NCBI GenBank assembly: GCA_019359745.1
Contig: JAHHGT010000003.1
Span: 62,001 to 126,000 of the forward strand
Length of the DNA: 64,000 nucleotides
Direction of reading: 5' to 3'
Origin: Aphanothece saxicola GSE-SYN-MK-01-06B
Lineage (GTDB): Bacteria; Cyanobacteriota; Cyanobacteriia; PCC-6307; Cyanobiaceae
Part shown: piece after piece, positions 24,288 through 33,232 of the stretch
Numbering within the stretch: position 1 is the first letter of the stretch
How the letters are laid out: every line of letters begins with the position of its first letter
The notes under the pieces: model-generated
Seen by the model: only the letters and a program-made list of their open reading frames with translations
What the model was told of the DNA's origin: nothing
Database searches by the model: none
Position numbers and translations under genes: made by a program

Positions 24288-25265
24288 ATGGCCCAGGCCC
24301 AGCCCGCTGTTCCGGCCCTGACCGCCGCCGCCCCGCCCCCCAACTGGGTGGCCTCGCGCCATCCCCTCGGCTGGCTGATCGATCGGCTCCTGGCCGTCGA
24401 GCCCGTGCGCCGGCTGCTGTTTCTCCAGGCCCGTCAGCTGATCATCCGCACCGCCGAGCGCCGCGGCATCGCCTGGCGGGCCCGGCGCGAGGAGCTCGTG
24501 CGGCAGGCCGAGCCGCTGCTGGCCAGCAGCACCGAGGCGGCCACCCAGGCGCCGCCCTACTACCGGGCCCGGTTCCACGCCTACCAGGAGGGCAATCTCT
24601 GCTGGCAGGCGGCGGGCGAGGCGGAGCAGGCCACCGACGCCATGGCGCTGCGGGTGTGGCCGGGGGAAACCCTGGAGCCCCAGGACGCCCAGCGGCGGCT
24701 GCGGGAGGCGATCTTCACGGCGATCGAGCCCAGCCTCACCGGCCCGGTGCGCAGCGCTCTCGACATCGGCTGCTCGGTGGGCGTCGGCACCCTGGCCCTC
24801 AAGGACTGGCTGGAGCGACGCGAGGGCACCGATGTGGCCGTCGACGGCCTGGACCTCTCCCCCCAGATGCTGGCGGTGGCCCGGGTCCGCGATTCCGACG
24901 GCCGTATCCGCCGTTGGCACCACGCCGCCGCCGAGGCCACCGGCCTGCCGGCGGCCAGCGTCGATCTGATCACGCTCCAGTTCGTCTGCCACGAGCTGCC
25001 GGCCGAGGCCACCCGGGCGGTGCTGCGGGAGGCGGCCCGGCTGCTGCGGCCCGGCGGGGTGGTGGCCCTGGTGGATCAGGACCCCGATTCGGCCGTGATC
25101 CGCCGCCTGCCGGCGCCGATCGCCACCCTGCTCAAGAGCACCGAGCCCTACTTGGAGGATTACTTCGGCCTTGATCTGCCGGCGACCCTGCGCCAGGCGG
25201 GCTTCCGGGACGTGCGCAGCCAGGCCTGCGACCCCCGCCACCGGGTGCTGGTGGCCGTGCGCTGA
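24288..25265 (+). CDS. class I SAM-dependent methyltransferase with N-terminal extension
   Basis: The product is 325 residues. A helical N-terminal part of about 155 residues precedes a canonical methyltransferase: ALDIGCSVGVGTLALK (motif I, about 157), VDGLDLSPQMLAVAR (motif II), AAEATGLPAASVDLITLQF (motif III/IV) and LRPGGVVALVDQDPDS. The motifs recall the UbiE/sterol-like group, but the substrate is unknown. It is divergent from the secreted hypothetical gene. Confidence 0.75.
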   Translation: MAQAQPAVPALTAAAPPPNWVASRHPLGWLIDRLLAVEPVRRLLFLQARQLIIRTAERRGIAWRARREELVRQAEPLLASSTEAATQAPPYYRARFHAYQEGNLCWQAAGEAEQATDAMALRVWPGETLEPQDAQRRLREAIFTAIEPSLTGPVRSALDIGCSVGVGTLALKDWLERREGTDVAVDGLDLSPQMLAVARVRDSDGRIRRWHHAAAEATGLPAASVDLITLQFVCHELPAEATRAVLREAARLLRPGGVVALVDQDPDSAVIRRLPAPIATLLKSTEPYLEDYFGLDLPATLRQAGFRDVRSQACDPRHRVLVAVR

Positions 25266-25278
25266 GACCCGCCCGGCG

Positions 25279-26271
25279 CTAGCCCCAGCCCACCAGCGCG
25301 ACCTTGCCGATCGTGCTGCTGGAGGCCAGCTGGGTGTGGGCGAGCTCCAGGTTGGCGGCGTTGATGGGACTGACGGTGCGGCCCAGGGTGGGGCGCAGCT
25401 CGCCAGCCTCCAACAGCTCGGCGAGCAGGTCGAGGATTTCCCCCTGCCGCCCCATGTCGGCGGTCTGGAACTGGGAGCGGCTGAACATGAACTCCCAGGC
25501 GAACGTCACGCTCTTGGCCTTGAGCCGGTTGAGGTCGAGGGGGCGGCGGTTGCCCACGATCGCCACGATCGACCCAAGCGGGGCGATCAGTTCGGCCATC
25601 ACCTCCCAGTAGGCGTCGGTGTCGCTGAAGTTGGCGATGTGATCCACCACCTCGAAGCCCAGGGCGGCCAGCTGGGGCGCCAGGGGCTGGTGGTGGTCGA
25701 CGACGTGGTCAGCCCCCAGCTCACGTACCCAGGCGGCGCTCTCGGGGCGCGAGGCGCTGGCGATCACCACCGCCCCAGCCCGGCGGGCCAGCTGGATGGC
25801 GATCGAGCCCACCCCGCCGGCGCCGCCCAGGATCAGCAGGCTGGACCCCCGCCCCCGTTCACCGCTCGCATCCAGCTCGAGCCGCTCGAACAGGGACTCC
25901 CAGGCCGTCAGCCCCGTCAGCGGCACGCTGGCCGCCTCGGCCCAGGAGAGCCGCGCCGGTTTGCGGCCCACCAGCCGCTCGTCCACCAGCACGGCTTCGG
26001 CGTTGCAACCGGAGCGGCTCACATCGCCGGCGAAGATCACCGGATCCCCCACCCGGAAGCGGCTCACCCGCGCCCCGGTCGCTGCCACCACCCCGGCGGC
26101 ATCCCAGCCCAGCTGCCGGGGTGGATCCCCTTCGCGCACGGCGGCCCGCAGCTTGGTGTCGATCGGGTTCACCGCCACCGCCTCGATCCGCACCAACAGG
26201 TCGTGGGGGCCGGGGGTGGGCACGGGCAGCTCCGTGTCGACCAGGGCGGGGGTGGCGAGAATCGCTCTCAT
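25279..26271 (-). CDS. zinc-type alcohol dehydrogenase/quinone oxidoreductase family protein
   Basis: The product is 330 residues of the medium-chain dehydrogenase fold. It has AVNPIDTKLRAAVREGDPPR and LGWDAAGVVAATG in the GroES-like N-terminus, then LILGGAGGVGSIAIQLARRA, the NADPH-binding Rossmann motif, then ELGADHVVDH. The lack of catalytic zinc Cys residues suggests the zinc-independent quinone-oxidoreductase side of the family. It is convergent with the methyltransferase, with a gap of 13 bases. Confidence 0.85.
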   Translation of the reverse strand: MRAILATPALVDTELPVPTPGPHDLLVRIEAVAVNPIDTKLRAAVREGDPPRQLGWDAAGVVAATGARVSRFRVGDPVIFAGDVSRSGCNAEAVLVDERLVGRKPARLSWAEAASVPLTGLTAWESLFERLELDASGERGRGSSLLILGGAGGVGSIAIQLARRAGAVVIASASRPESAAWVRELGADHVVDHHQPLAPQLAALGFEVVDHIANFSDTDAYWEVMAELIAPLGSIVAIVGNRRPLDLNRLKAKSVTFAWEFMFSRSQFQTADMGRQGEILDLLAELLEAGELRPTLGRTVSPINAANLELAHTQLASSSTIGKVALVGWG

Positions 26272-26281
26272 GGCGGCGCGT

Positions 26282-26734
26282 TCAGTAGCGGCAGTAGCCC
26301 ACCTCCCCCTTCAGGGGCGGTTTGCAGGGGAAGCGCAGCGGCACGAAGATCCGGTTGCCGTTGGCCTCGTTGGTGAGGGTGATGTTGCCCTGGACGTAGA
26401 GCTCCCGGCGCCAGAGTCCCCCCAGCCGGTCGCGCAGCAGGTCGGTGCCGTTGGCGTCCTTGCCCTTGCCGGACACCTCCCGGTAGGTCATCGACAGGCC
26501 GTCCTTCCAGCGGATCTTCACGCCGTCGGGGATCTGCTCATCGACGCAGGCCAGGGGCTTGTCGTTGTACGCACAGTCCTTCCAGCCGTCGCGGGGGATC
26601 TGGGGCGGGTCGCCCTGCTGGGCCAGGGATGGGGCCGCCATCCCGCCGCTCGCCGCCACCAGGGCCAGCAGCAGGGGCAGCCACACCCCGCCGGCCCACG
26701 GCTTCAAGACCTCGCGGCGGCAGCGGATGGACAC
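26282..26734 (-). CDS. secreted hypothetical protein
   Basis: About 150 residues if translation starts at the GTG at 26734, which puts an Arg/Lys n-region before the hydrophobic core WLPLLLALVAASGGMAAPS and so makes a good signal peptide. A longer frame begins at 26794, but its ATG overlaps the start of the divergent gene. The mature part holds several Cys (DCAYNDKPLACVDEQIPDG, RFPCKPPLKGEVGYC), probably disulfide-bonded. I recognise no domain. It ends 10 bases before the start of the dehydrogenase gene on the same strand. Confidence 0.65.
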   Translation of the reverse strand: MSIRCRREVLKPWAGGVWLPLLLALVAASGGMAAPSLAQQGDPPQIPRDGWKDCAYNDKPLACVDEQIPDGVKIRWKDGLSMTYREVSGKGKDANGTDLLRDRLGGLWRRELYVQGNITLTNEANGNRIFVPLRFPCKPPLKGEVGYCRY

Positions 26735-26792
26735 GGGCAGCCCCTGGAGGATCGCTCCCCGTAGTCTCCCCCCAGAGTCCCCGTTTCGCCCC

Positions 26793-28904
26793 ATGGCCGT
26801 GCAACATCGCTGGTCGGATGCCGCCGCCCGCGAGGCGATCGCCCGCTACGGCGACCAGGGCGTGAACGAAGACCTGGCCCTGCGCACCTACTCGGCCCGG
26901 CTGCTGGGGGCCGACCCCGAGCTGGTGCTGCATGGCGGCGGCAACACCTCGGTGAAGACCACCGTGCACGGGCTGCTGGGCGAACCGATCCGGGTGCTGT
27001 GCGTCAAGGGATCGGGCTGGGACCTGGGCACGATCGAACCGCCGGGCCATCCGGCCGTGCGGCTGGAGCCCCTGCAGGCCCTGCGGGTTCTCGACGCCCT
27101 CAGCGACGAGGCGATGGTGGCGGCCCAGCGCCAGAACCTGATCGATCCGGCTGCCCCCAACCCCTCGGTGGAGGCGCTGCTGCATGCCTTCCTGCCCCAT
27201 ACCTTCGTCGATCACACCCATTCGATCGCCCTGCTGGCCCTGGCCGACCAGCCCGATGCGGCCGAGGTGTGCCGCGAGGTCTACGGCGATCGGGTGGCCC
27301 TGGTGCCCTACGTGATGCCCGGGTTCGCCCTGGCCAAGGCGGCGGCCCTGGCCTATGAGGCCGCGGCGGCCGGCGGCCATGAGCCTGAGGGCATGGTGCT
27401 GCTGCAGCACGGCCTGTTCTCCTTCGGCGCCACGGCCGAGCAGAGCTACGACCGGATGATCGACCTGGTGCGGCGGGCCGAGGAGCGCCTGGCCCGGGGC
27501 GAGCGCTCGCTCCATGCCGTGGCCGTGCCGGAGCGCCCGGCTGCCGCGGCGGCGGTGCTGCCGGTGCTGCGGGGCGCCCTGGGCCGGGCCGCCGTCGCCG
27601 CCGGCGTCCGCCCCCACTGGATCCTGGCGCTGCGCGACACCCCCCTGGCCCGCGCCATCAGCGACGACGTCCGATTGGGTGACTGGGCCGGCCGGGGCGT
27701 CGCCACCCCCGACCACGTGATCCGCACCAAGGCCCGGCCCCTGGTGCTGCCGCCCCTGCCGCCCGGCGGCGACGGCCACGCCCTGGCCGCCTGGGGCCGC
27801 TCCCTGGAGCAGGCCCTGGAGGCCTACGGGGCCGACTACCGCGCCTACTTCCAGCGCCAGAACGCCGCCGCCGGGGGCGTCAAGAAAGCGCTCGATCCCC
27901 TGCCGCGGGTGGCGGCGATCCCGGGCCTGGGGCTGGTGGGCATCGGCAAGTCAGCCGCCGAGGCGGCCACCGTGGCCGACATCGCCGAGGCCTGGGCCCA
28001 GACCCTGCTGGCGGCCGAAGCCATCGGCCGCTTCGCGCCCGTGGGCGAGGCCGACACCTTCGCCATGGAGTACTGGAGCCTGGAGCAGGCCAAGCTCGGC
28101 AAGGCGGCCGAGAAGCCCCTGGCCCGCCAGGTGGTGCTGATCACCGGTGCTGCTGGTGCCATTGGCGCGGCGACCGCCCGGGCCTTCGCCGCCGCCGGGG
28201 CCGACGTGGCGGTGCTCGACCTCCACCAGGACGCCGCCGAAGCGGTGGCCGCCGCCTGCGGCAAGCGGGCCCTGGCCGCGGCCTGCGACGTCACCGATCC
28301 GGCGGCGGTGCAGGCCGCGATCGCGGCGGTGGCGGCCCATTTCGGCGGGCTCGACATTGTGGTCAGCAATGCCGGCGCTGCCTGGACCGGCCCGATGGCC
28401 ACCCTGGCCGACGCCGACCTGCGGGCCAGCTTCGAACTCAACTTCTTCGCCCACCAGAGCGTCGCCCAGGCGGCCCTGGCGGTGTTCCGCGCCCAGGACC
28501 GCCCCGAGGGCGGCGGCCGCCCGGTGCTGGGCGGCCAGCTGCTGTTCAACGTCAGCAAGCAGGCCCTCAACCCCGGCCCCAACTTCGGCGCCTACGGCAT
28601 CAGCAAGGCGGCCCTGCTGGCCCTGGTGCGCCAGTACGCCCTCGAGGAAGGCGAAGCCGCCGTGCGGGTGAACGCCATCAACGCCGACCGCATCCGCTCC
28701 GGCCTGCTCGACGACACCATGATCAAGGAGCGCTCCGCCGCCCGCGGCCTCAGCGAGGAGCTCTACATGGCCGGCAACCTGCTGGGGGCCGAGGTGCGCG
28801 CCAGCGACGTCGCCGACGCCTTCGTGGCCCTGGCGCTGATGGAGCGCACCACCGGCGCCGTGCTCACCGTCGATGGCGGCAATGTGGCGGCGATGGTCCG
28901 CTGA
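26793..28904 (+). CDS. bifunctional class II aldolase/short-chain dehydrogenase
   Basis: The product is 703 residues. Residues 1 to about 430 are a class II aldolase/adducin domain (LVLHGGGNTSVKTTVHG, HTFVDHTHSIALLAL with metal-binding His). Residues about 450-703 are an SDR domain with TGAAGAIGAATARAFAAAGA (NAD(P) site), DIVVSNAGAAW and the YGISK Tyr-Lys pair. This is the RhaD/RhaE-like fusion that oxidises and cleaves sugar acids or lactaldehyde-type substrates in rhamnose or related sugar breakdown. The exact sugar is not shown. Its ATG at 26793 lies in a CCATGG shared with the opposite-strand frame. Confidence 0.88.
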   Translation: MAVQHRWSDAAAREAIARYGDQGVNEDLALRTYSARLLGADPELVLHGGGNTSVKTTVHGLLGEPIRVLCVKGSGWDLGTIEPPGHPAVRLEPLQALRVLDALSDEAMVAAQRQNLIDPAAPNPSVEALLHAFLPHTFVDHTHSIALLALADQPDAAEVCREVYGDRVALVPYVMPGFALAKAAALAYEAAAAGGHEPEGMVLLQHGLFSFGATAEQSYDRMIDLVRRAEERLARGERSLHAVAVPERPAAAAAVLPVLRGALGRAAVAAGVRPHWILALRDTPLARAISDDVRLGDWAGRGVATPDHVIRTKARPLVLPPLPPGGDGHALAAWGRSLEQALEAYGADYRAYFQRQNAAAGGVKKALDPLPRVAAIPGLGLVGIGKSAAEAATVADIAEAWAQTLLAAEAIGRFAPVGEADTFAMEYWSLEQAKLGKAAEKPLARQVVLITGAAGAIGAATARAFAAAGADVAVLDLHQDAAEAVAAACGKRALAAACDVTDPAAVQAAIAAVAAHFGGLDIVVSNAGAAWTGPMATLADADLRASFELNFFAHQSVAQAALAVFRAQDRPEGGGRPVLGGQLLFNVSKQALNPGPNFGAYGISKAALLALVRQYALEEGEAAVRVNAINADRIRSGLLDDTMIKERSAARGLSEELYMAGNLLGAEVRASDVADAFVALALMERTTGAVLTVDGGNVAAMVR

Positions 28905-28923
28905 GCGCGCCTCACGGCGCGAC

Positions 28924-28940
28924 GGTCCGCTAAGCGGACC
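28924..28940. terminator. perfect inverted repeat between convergent genes
   Basis: GGTCCGCT (28924-28931) and AGCGGACC (28933-28940) are exact reverse complements around one base. They overlap the stop codon of the symporter gene and follow the aldolase/dehydrogenase stop by 19 bases. It fits a two-way terminator, but no T-run follows. Confidence 0.4.
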
Positions 28941-30351
28941 GGGCGCGCGCCGCCAGCCACAGCCCCAGCCCGCTCCAGAGCACCACCAGGCCCAGGCAGA
29001 GGCCGGTCCAGGCCGGCAGGCCCCAGCCGTCCACCACCAGGGGTGCCACCACGGTGATCACGCCCCCGGCGAGCAGGGGCTGGAGCAGCAGCTGCTTGAT
29101 CGAGAACGCCGTCACCGCCTGGCTGCGGTCGCCCGGGTCGGCCATGCGCAGCAGCAGCAGGCCGCTGGCCGCCACCCCCGTGGCCTGGCCGAATTCGATG
29201 ATGGCCCGCTCGAACCAGTCGGACGGCAGGATCCGCGGCGCCAGCACCAGGATCACCCCCAGGTTCCACAGCAGACCCGCCAGGGCCAGCACCGTCAGGG
29301 GGATCCAGTCGTGGGCCAGCAGGCTCAGGTCCAGGCAGGCGGTGGCGGCGGTGATCAGCAGATCGGCCGAGAGGGTGCCGGTCTGGCCCTGGATGGCGGT
29401 CGAGACCCACTGGGTCTGGCCGCTCTTCTCCAGGATCAGCCGCACCAGCAGGGAGCCCACCAGGGCCAGGGGGAAGACGGGCAGGGCGTCGATCACCAGG
29501 GCGAACACCCCGCCGCTGGCATCAGCGACGAAGCGCAGCGCCGCCAGTGCCCCGCAGCCGAACAGCACCGCCACTCCCGCCAGCCCCAGGTTCACGGCCC
29601 AGTCGGCGATCTGCCGCCACAGCGCCGGCACCTCCACGGTGCCCGCCTCCAGGGGCAGATCCAGCGGCACCTCCTGCAGGGGCGGGGTCTGCTCCCCCAG
29701 GATCGCCACCGCCTCCTCGATCAACAGGGCCTCGGGAAACTTCAGCCAGTCCCTGGCCCGCCCCAGCACCACCAGCAGTCCGCCCACCACCGTCGACACC
29801 AGCAGTCCCACCGTGGCCATCGCCAGCCCCAGGGCCTGGGCCCCCTCCAGACCCAGCCGCTCGTAGGTGGGCCCCATGGCGGCGGCCGAGCCGTGGCCGC
29901 CCTCGTAGGCCACCTCGATCAGGCAGGCCATCACCGGGCTCACCCCCAGCCAGGGCTGCAGCACCAGCAGCACCGCCAGTCCCCCCACCAGGAACTGGCC
30001 GAAGGCCAGGGTGAGCGCCAGCAGCACCTGGGCCGAGAGGGGGCGCCAAAGTCCCCCCAGTTTCGGCAGCGGCTTGCCCAGCAGCAGGGTGGCGAACACA
30101 AGGGTCAGCAGGGGCAGGGGCAGCTGGTCCCAAAGGTCGATCACCCGCTGGGGCAGCAGGGGCACCAGCCCCGCCGGGGCCACCACCAGCCCCAGACCAC
30201 CGGCCAGCAGGGCCTCCGGCAGGCCCCAGCGCTTCATGCCCAGCAGGCCGCCCAGGCTGCTGCCGATCAGCAGCAGCACGGTCAGGGCGGCCAGGGCCAG
30301 GGCCAGCCATTCGACGCCTTCCACCACCCCCGGCACCAGCGCGGCGATCAC
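28930..30351 (-). CDS. gltS: sodium/glutamate symporter, GltS family
   Basis: The product is 473 residues with about 12 hydrophobic helices, for example LALALAALTVLLLIGSSLGG, then ALTLAFGQFLVGGLAVLLVL and AYEGGHGSAAAMGPTYERLG. The GGHGSAAAMG and IEVAYEGGHG segments are GltS-like. It should take up glutamate with Na+ across the plasma membrane. Its start overlaps the stop of the S9 peptidase gene by 4 bases, so the two are coupled. Confidence 0.82.
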   Translation of the reverse strand: MIAALVPGVVEGVEWLALALAALTVLLLIGSSLGGLLGMKRWGLPEALLAGGLGLVVAPAGLVPLLPQRVIDLWDQLPLPLLTLVFATLLLGKPLPKLGGLWRPLSAQVLLALTLAFGQFLVGGLAVLLVLQPWLGVSPVMACLIEVAYEGGHGSAAAMGPTYERLGLEGAQALGLAMATVGLLVSTVVGGLLVVLGRARDWLKFPEALLIEEAVAILGEQTPPLQEVPLDLPLEAGTVEVPALWRQIADWAVNLGLAGVAVLFGCGALAALRFVADASGGVFALVIDALPVFPLALVGSLLVRLILEKSGQTQWVSTAIQGQTGTLSADLLITAATACLDLSLLAHDWIPLTVLALAGLLWNLGVILVLAPRILPSDWFERAIIEFGQATGVAASGLLLLRMADPGDRSQAVTAFSIKQLLLQPLLAGGVITVVAPLVVDGWGLPAWTGLCLGLVVLWSGLGLWLAARARSA

Positions 30352-32261
30352 AGGCGGAACTGGCGGCGGAAGAAGGCTTCGGTGGCGTCGAGCACCGTGG
30401 TGCGCACGCCGCTGTCGCGGAAGCCGTGGCCCTCTCCGGCGAACAGGTGCAGTTCCGTTTCCAGTCCGCCTCGGCGCAGGGCTTCCACCATCCGCTCACT
30501 CTGACGCGCCGGCACCACCCGGTCGTCCAGGCCATGGAAGAACACCACCGGTGCCGTGATCCGCTGCGCATGCCGCAGCGGTGAACGGGCGTCGTAGAGG
30601 GCCCGGGCCTCGGGCCAGGGGCCGATCAGGGTTTCGGTGTAGCGAGCCTCGAAGCGGTGATCCACCCCGAGCAAGGCTTCCGGATCGGCCACGGGGTAGC
30701 GGCAGGCGCCGGCTTTGAACACGTCGGTGAAGCACAGGGCCGCCAGCACGGTGAACCCGCTGGCGCTGCCCCCCTCAAAGGCCACCCGGCCCGGGTCGGC
30801 CTTGCCCACCGCCACCAGGGCCCGGGCGGCGGCGGCGCAGTCGGCCACATCCACCACGCCCCACTGGCCGTCGAGCCGCTGCCGGTAAGCGCGGCCGAAG
30901 CCGGTGGAGCCGCCGTAGTTCACATCCACCACGCCCCAGCCGCGGCTGGTCCAGAACTGGATGGCCAGGTTCAGCCCCGTGCCGGCCATGGCGGTGGGGC
31001 CGCTGTGGCCCTTCACCAGCAGGGGCGCCTCGGCGCGGCTGCCGCCCCGGGGCGGGTAGTACCAGGCGTGGACGGGACGGCCGCCATGGCCCTCGAACCA
31101 GAGGGGTTCCGGATGGCTGATCGCTTCCGCCGCCAGCGGCGCCGGGGCGGCCGGCGTGTGCTGCCAGGTGCCGCTGGCGGTGTCCAGCTCCAGCAGTCCC
31201 TGGCCGATCCCCGACCCCCCGGCCACCGCCACCAGCCGGCCCGCTTCGGCGCTCAGGGCCGCCAGCTCGGTGAAGGGCAGGCGGATCGGCTCGAAGGGGC
31301 CACCGTCGGCCCCCAGCCGGCCCAGTTCCCAGCGCCCCTGGCGGCAGAGCGCCGCCAGCAGCTGGGCGCCGTCCCAGGCCAGGGTGCGCAGGCCGTAGAC
31401 CCACTGGGGCCCGCCGAACTCCGCCTCCAGGGGGCAGAGCGGCTGCCACCGGGGCGGGGTGTCCGCCCCCAGGGCGGCCACGTCCGCCAGCCGTTCCAGG
31501 TTCCACCAGCCGCTGCGGTCGTTGGCCACCACCAGGGAGCCGTCGTCGAGCCACAGTGGCTGGAACACTGAGATCCCCTGGGGATCCCCCGGCCCCGAGC
31601 CGGCGATCGGCCGGGCCTGTTGCCATTGCCCCGAAGCATCGATGGCGGCGAGCCAGAGCTGGCTGCGCTCCCAGGGCATGAAGGGCTGCTGCCAGGTCAC
31701 CCAGGCCAGGTGGCCGCCGCCTGGGGCCAGCACGGCGTAGCCGCAGAAATCCGCCGGCTGGTGCAGCAGCTCCGGTTCGCCCCCCGCGAGGGGCACGGCC
31801 ACCAGCCGGTCGAGGCCGTCCTGCTCCATCACGCCGATCCAGCGCCCGTGCCGCCGGTCGATCAGGCCATCGGCGAAGGCCCGCGGCCGCGCCGGGTCGG
31901 GCGGGGCGGTGAGCCGCCGGGGCGCTGCGGCTGCCAGGGGGTCGCCGCCGCCGGCCAGGCTGAGCTGCCAGAGGCAGCGGTCACCGTCGTCGACGAACAC
32001 CAGCTGATCGCCCGCCACCACATAGGCGCCGCCGCCGTATTCATGCACGCGGGTGCGCAGGTTCCACGGCCCCGCTGTGAGTTCCACGGCCCCAGCCCCC
32101 GGGGGCCGCATCATCAAGGTGGTGCGCCCCCGCTCGCTGGGGCGCTGCTCCAACCAGAACAGGCGCCCCCTGTCCAGGCGCGGCTCGGCGACGCCGGCGG
32201 CCCGACCCACCGCCACTGCGGCGGGCAGGGGGTCCGATTCCTGCCACGACGGCTCTCCCAC
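30348..32261 (-). CDS. S9-family prolyl oligopeptidase-type peptidase
   Basis: About 637 residues from a GTG at 32261. The frame stays open upstream, but the extra sequence is low-complexity and overlaps the def promoter region. An N-terminal beta-propeller (about 40-370) precedes an alpha/beta-hydrolase domain with LLVKGHSGPTAMAG, FEGGSASGFTVLAALCF (Ser nucleophile), FFHGLDDRVVPARQS (Asp) and EGHGFRDSGV (His). It is a serine peptidase for short peptides (also called dienelactone hydrolase-like in picocyanobacterial annotation). The symporter downstream could take up the released glutamate (inference). Confidence 0.85.
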   Translation of the reverse strand: MGEPSWQESDPLPAAVAVGRAAGVAEPRLDRGRLFWLEQRPSERGRTTLMMRPPGAGAVELTAGPWNLRTRVHEYGGGAYVVAGDQLVFVDDGDRCLWQLSLAGGGDPLAAAAPRRLTAPPDPARPRAFADGLIDRRHGRWIGVMEQDGLDRLVAVPLAGGEPELLHQPADFCGYAVLAPGGGHLAWVTWQQPFMPWERSQLWLAAIDASGQWQQARPIAGSGPGDPQGISVFQPLWLDDGSLVVANDRSGWWNLERLADVAALGADTPPRWQPLCPLEAEFGGPQWVYGLRTLAWDGAQLLAALCRQGRWELGRLGADGGPFEPIRLPFTELAALSAEAGRLVAVAGGSGIGQGLLELDTASGTWQHTPAAPAPLAAEAISHPEPLWFEGHGGRPVHAWYYPPRGGSRAEAPLLVKGHSGPTAMAGTGLNLAIQFWTSRGWGVVDVNYGGSTGFGRAYRQRLDGQWGVVDVADCAAAARALVAVGKADPGRVAFEGGSASGFTVLAALCFTDVFKAGACRYPVADPEALLGVDHRFEARYTETLIGPWPEARALYDARSPLRHAQRITAPVVFFHGLDDRVVPARQSERMVEALRRGGLETELHLFAGEGHGFRDSGVRTTVLDATEAFFRRQFRL

Positions 32262-32314
32262 CCGAGCCCTCCGCAGGCTGCTTCTAGAATCGACCCATCG
32301 TTTCAGGTGACGCC

Positions 32315-32920
32315 TTGGCCCGCAGCTTCGCCCAGATGGCACGGTCCGCCGAGCAGGGTGGCAACTCCGTGCTGGTGCCGAAGGTGCCGGTGGACCGTCC
32401 CCCCCTTGAGATCCACAAACTGGGCTCAAAGGAGCTGCGGGCCCCGGCCCGGCGCATCAGCAAGGTGGACGCCTCCGTCCGCGACCTGGCCCGCGACATG
32501 CTGCGCAGCATGTACACCGCCAAGGGGATCGGCCTCGCGGCCCCCCAGGTGGGGGTGCATCGCCAGTTGCTGGTGATCGATCTGGATCTGGAGGAGGCGG
32601 CCACCCCGCCGCTGGTGCTGATCAACCCCGAGATCACCGCCGCCGGTGCCTCCTTCAACACTTATGAGGAGGGCTGTCTCAGCATCCCCGGCGTTTATCT
32701 CGATGTGGTGCGTCCGTCGGTGGTGGAGGTGACCTACCGCGACGAGACGGGCCGCCCCCGCCGCCTCAAGGCCGATGGCCTGCTGGCCCGCTGCATCCAG
32801 CACGAGATGGACCATCTCCATGGTGTGCTGTTCGTCGATCGGGTCACCGACGAGCTCAGCCTCAACGACGGCCTGCAGCAGCAGGGCTTCCTCCGCTCCG
32901 ACGTCCAGTCGATCCGCTGA
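32315..32920 (+). CDS. def: peptide deformylase
   Basis: The product is 201 residues from the TTG at 32315. All three deformylase motifs are present: GIGLAAPQVG (about 70), EEGCLSIPGV (about 118, metal Cys) and QHEMDHLHG (about 160, two metal His and the catalytic Glu). It removes the formyl group from nascent proteins at the ribosome, using a metal ion. It is divergent from the S9 peptidase, with a gap of 53 bases, and is followed 5 bases later by a small membrane protein. Confidence 0.95.
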   Translation: MARSFAQMARSAEQGGNSVLVPKVPVDRPPLEIHKLGSKELRAPARRISKVDASVRDLARDMLRSMYTAKGIGLAAPQVGVHRQLLVIDLDLEEAATPPLVLINPEITAAGASFNTYEEGCLSIPGVYLDVVRPSVVEVTYRDETGRPRRLKADGLLARCIQHEMDHLHGVLFVDRVTDELSLNDGLQQQGFLRSDVQSIR

Positions 32921-32925
32921 TTTCC

Positions 32926-33123
32926 ATGCCGATGAAACCCCTGGCCGGCCTCTTCCTGGGCCTGGCCTGTCTGCTTGGCATCGCTGCCACCGGATCGATC
33001 TTCGAGCTCTCCTACGGCGACCCGGATCTCGGCGTCCCGGCCACCCGCTGGATCCTGGCCGGCAGCCTGCCGGGCACCGTGCTGGCCCTGCTGGTGGCGA
33101 TCCGCATCAACAAGCCCGCCTGA
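32926..33123 (+). CDS. small two-TM protein
   Basis: The product is 65 residues with two hydrophobic helices (GLFLGLACLLGIAATGSIF and WILAGSLPGTVLALLVAIRI) joined by a short acidic loop. It begins 5 bases after def, so the two are probably co-transcribed. I recognise no family beyond a likely cyanobacterial conserved hypothetical. Confidence 0.65.
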   Translation: MPMKPLAGLFLGLACLLGIAATGSIFELSYGDPDLGVPATRWILAGSLPGTVLALLVAIRINKPA

Positions 33124-33149
33124 GCCCGTCCCAGCTCGCTGCGCCCCCT

Positions 33150-33171
33150 CGGCCGGCCCGACAACCGGCCG
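33150..33171 (+). terminator. GC-rich hairpin after the small membrane gene
   Basis: CGGCCGG and CCGGCCG pair (7 bp) around CCCGACAA, 26 bases after the stop of the small membrane gene and before the DUF3747 gene. There is no T-run, so it may be a pause or attenuation hairpin. Confidence 0.35.
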
Positions 33172-33232
33172 TCCGATTGTGCCTATGGGCTGGTTTCCGG
33201 TGGTTACCGTTCATACGATTCAGGCCGCTTCG

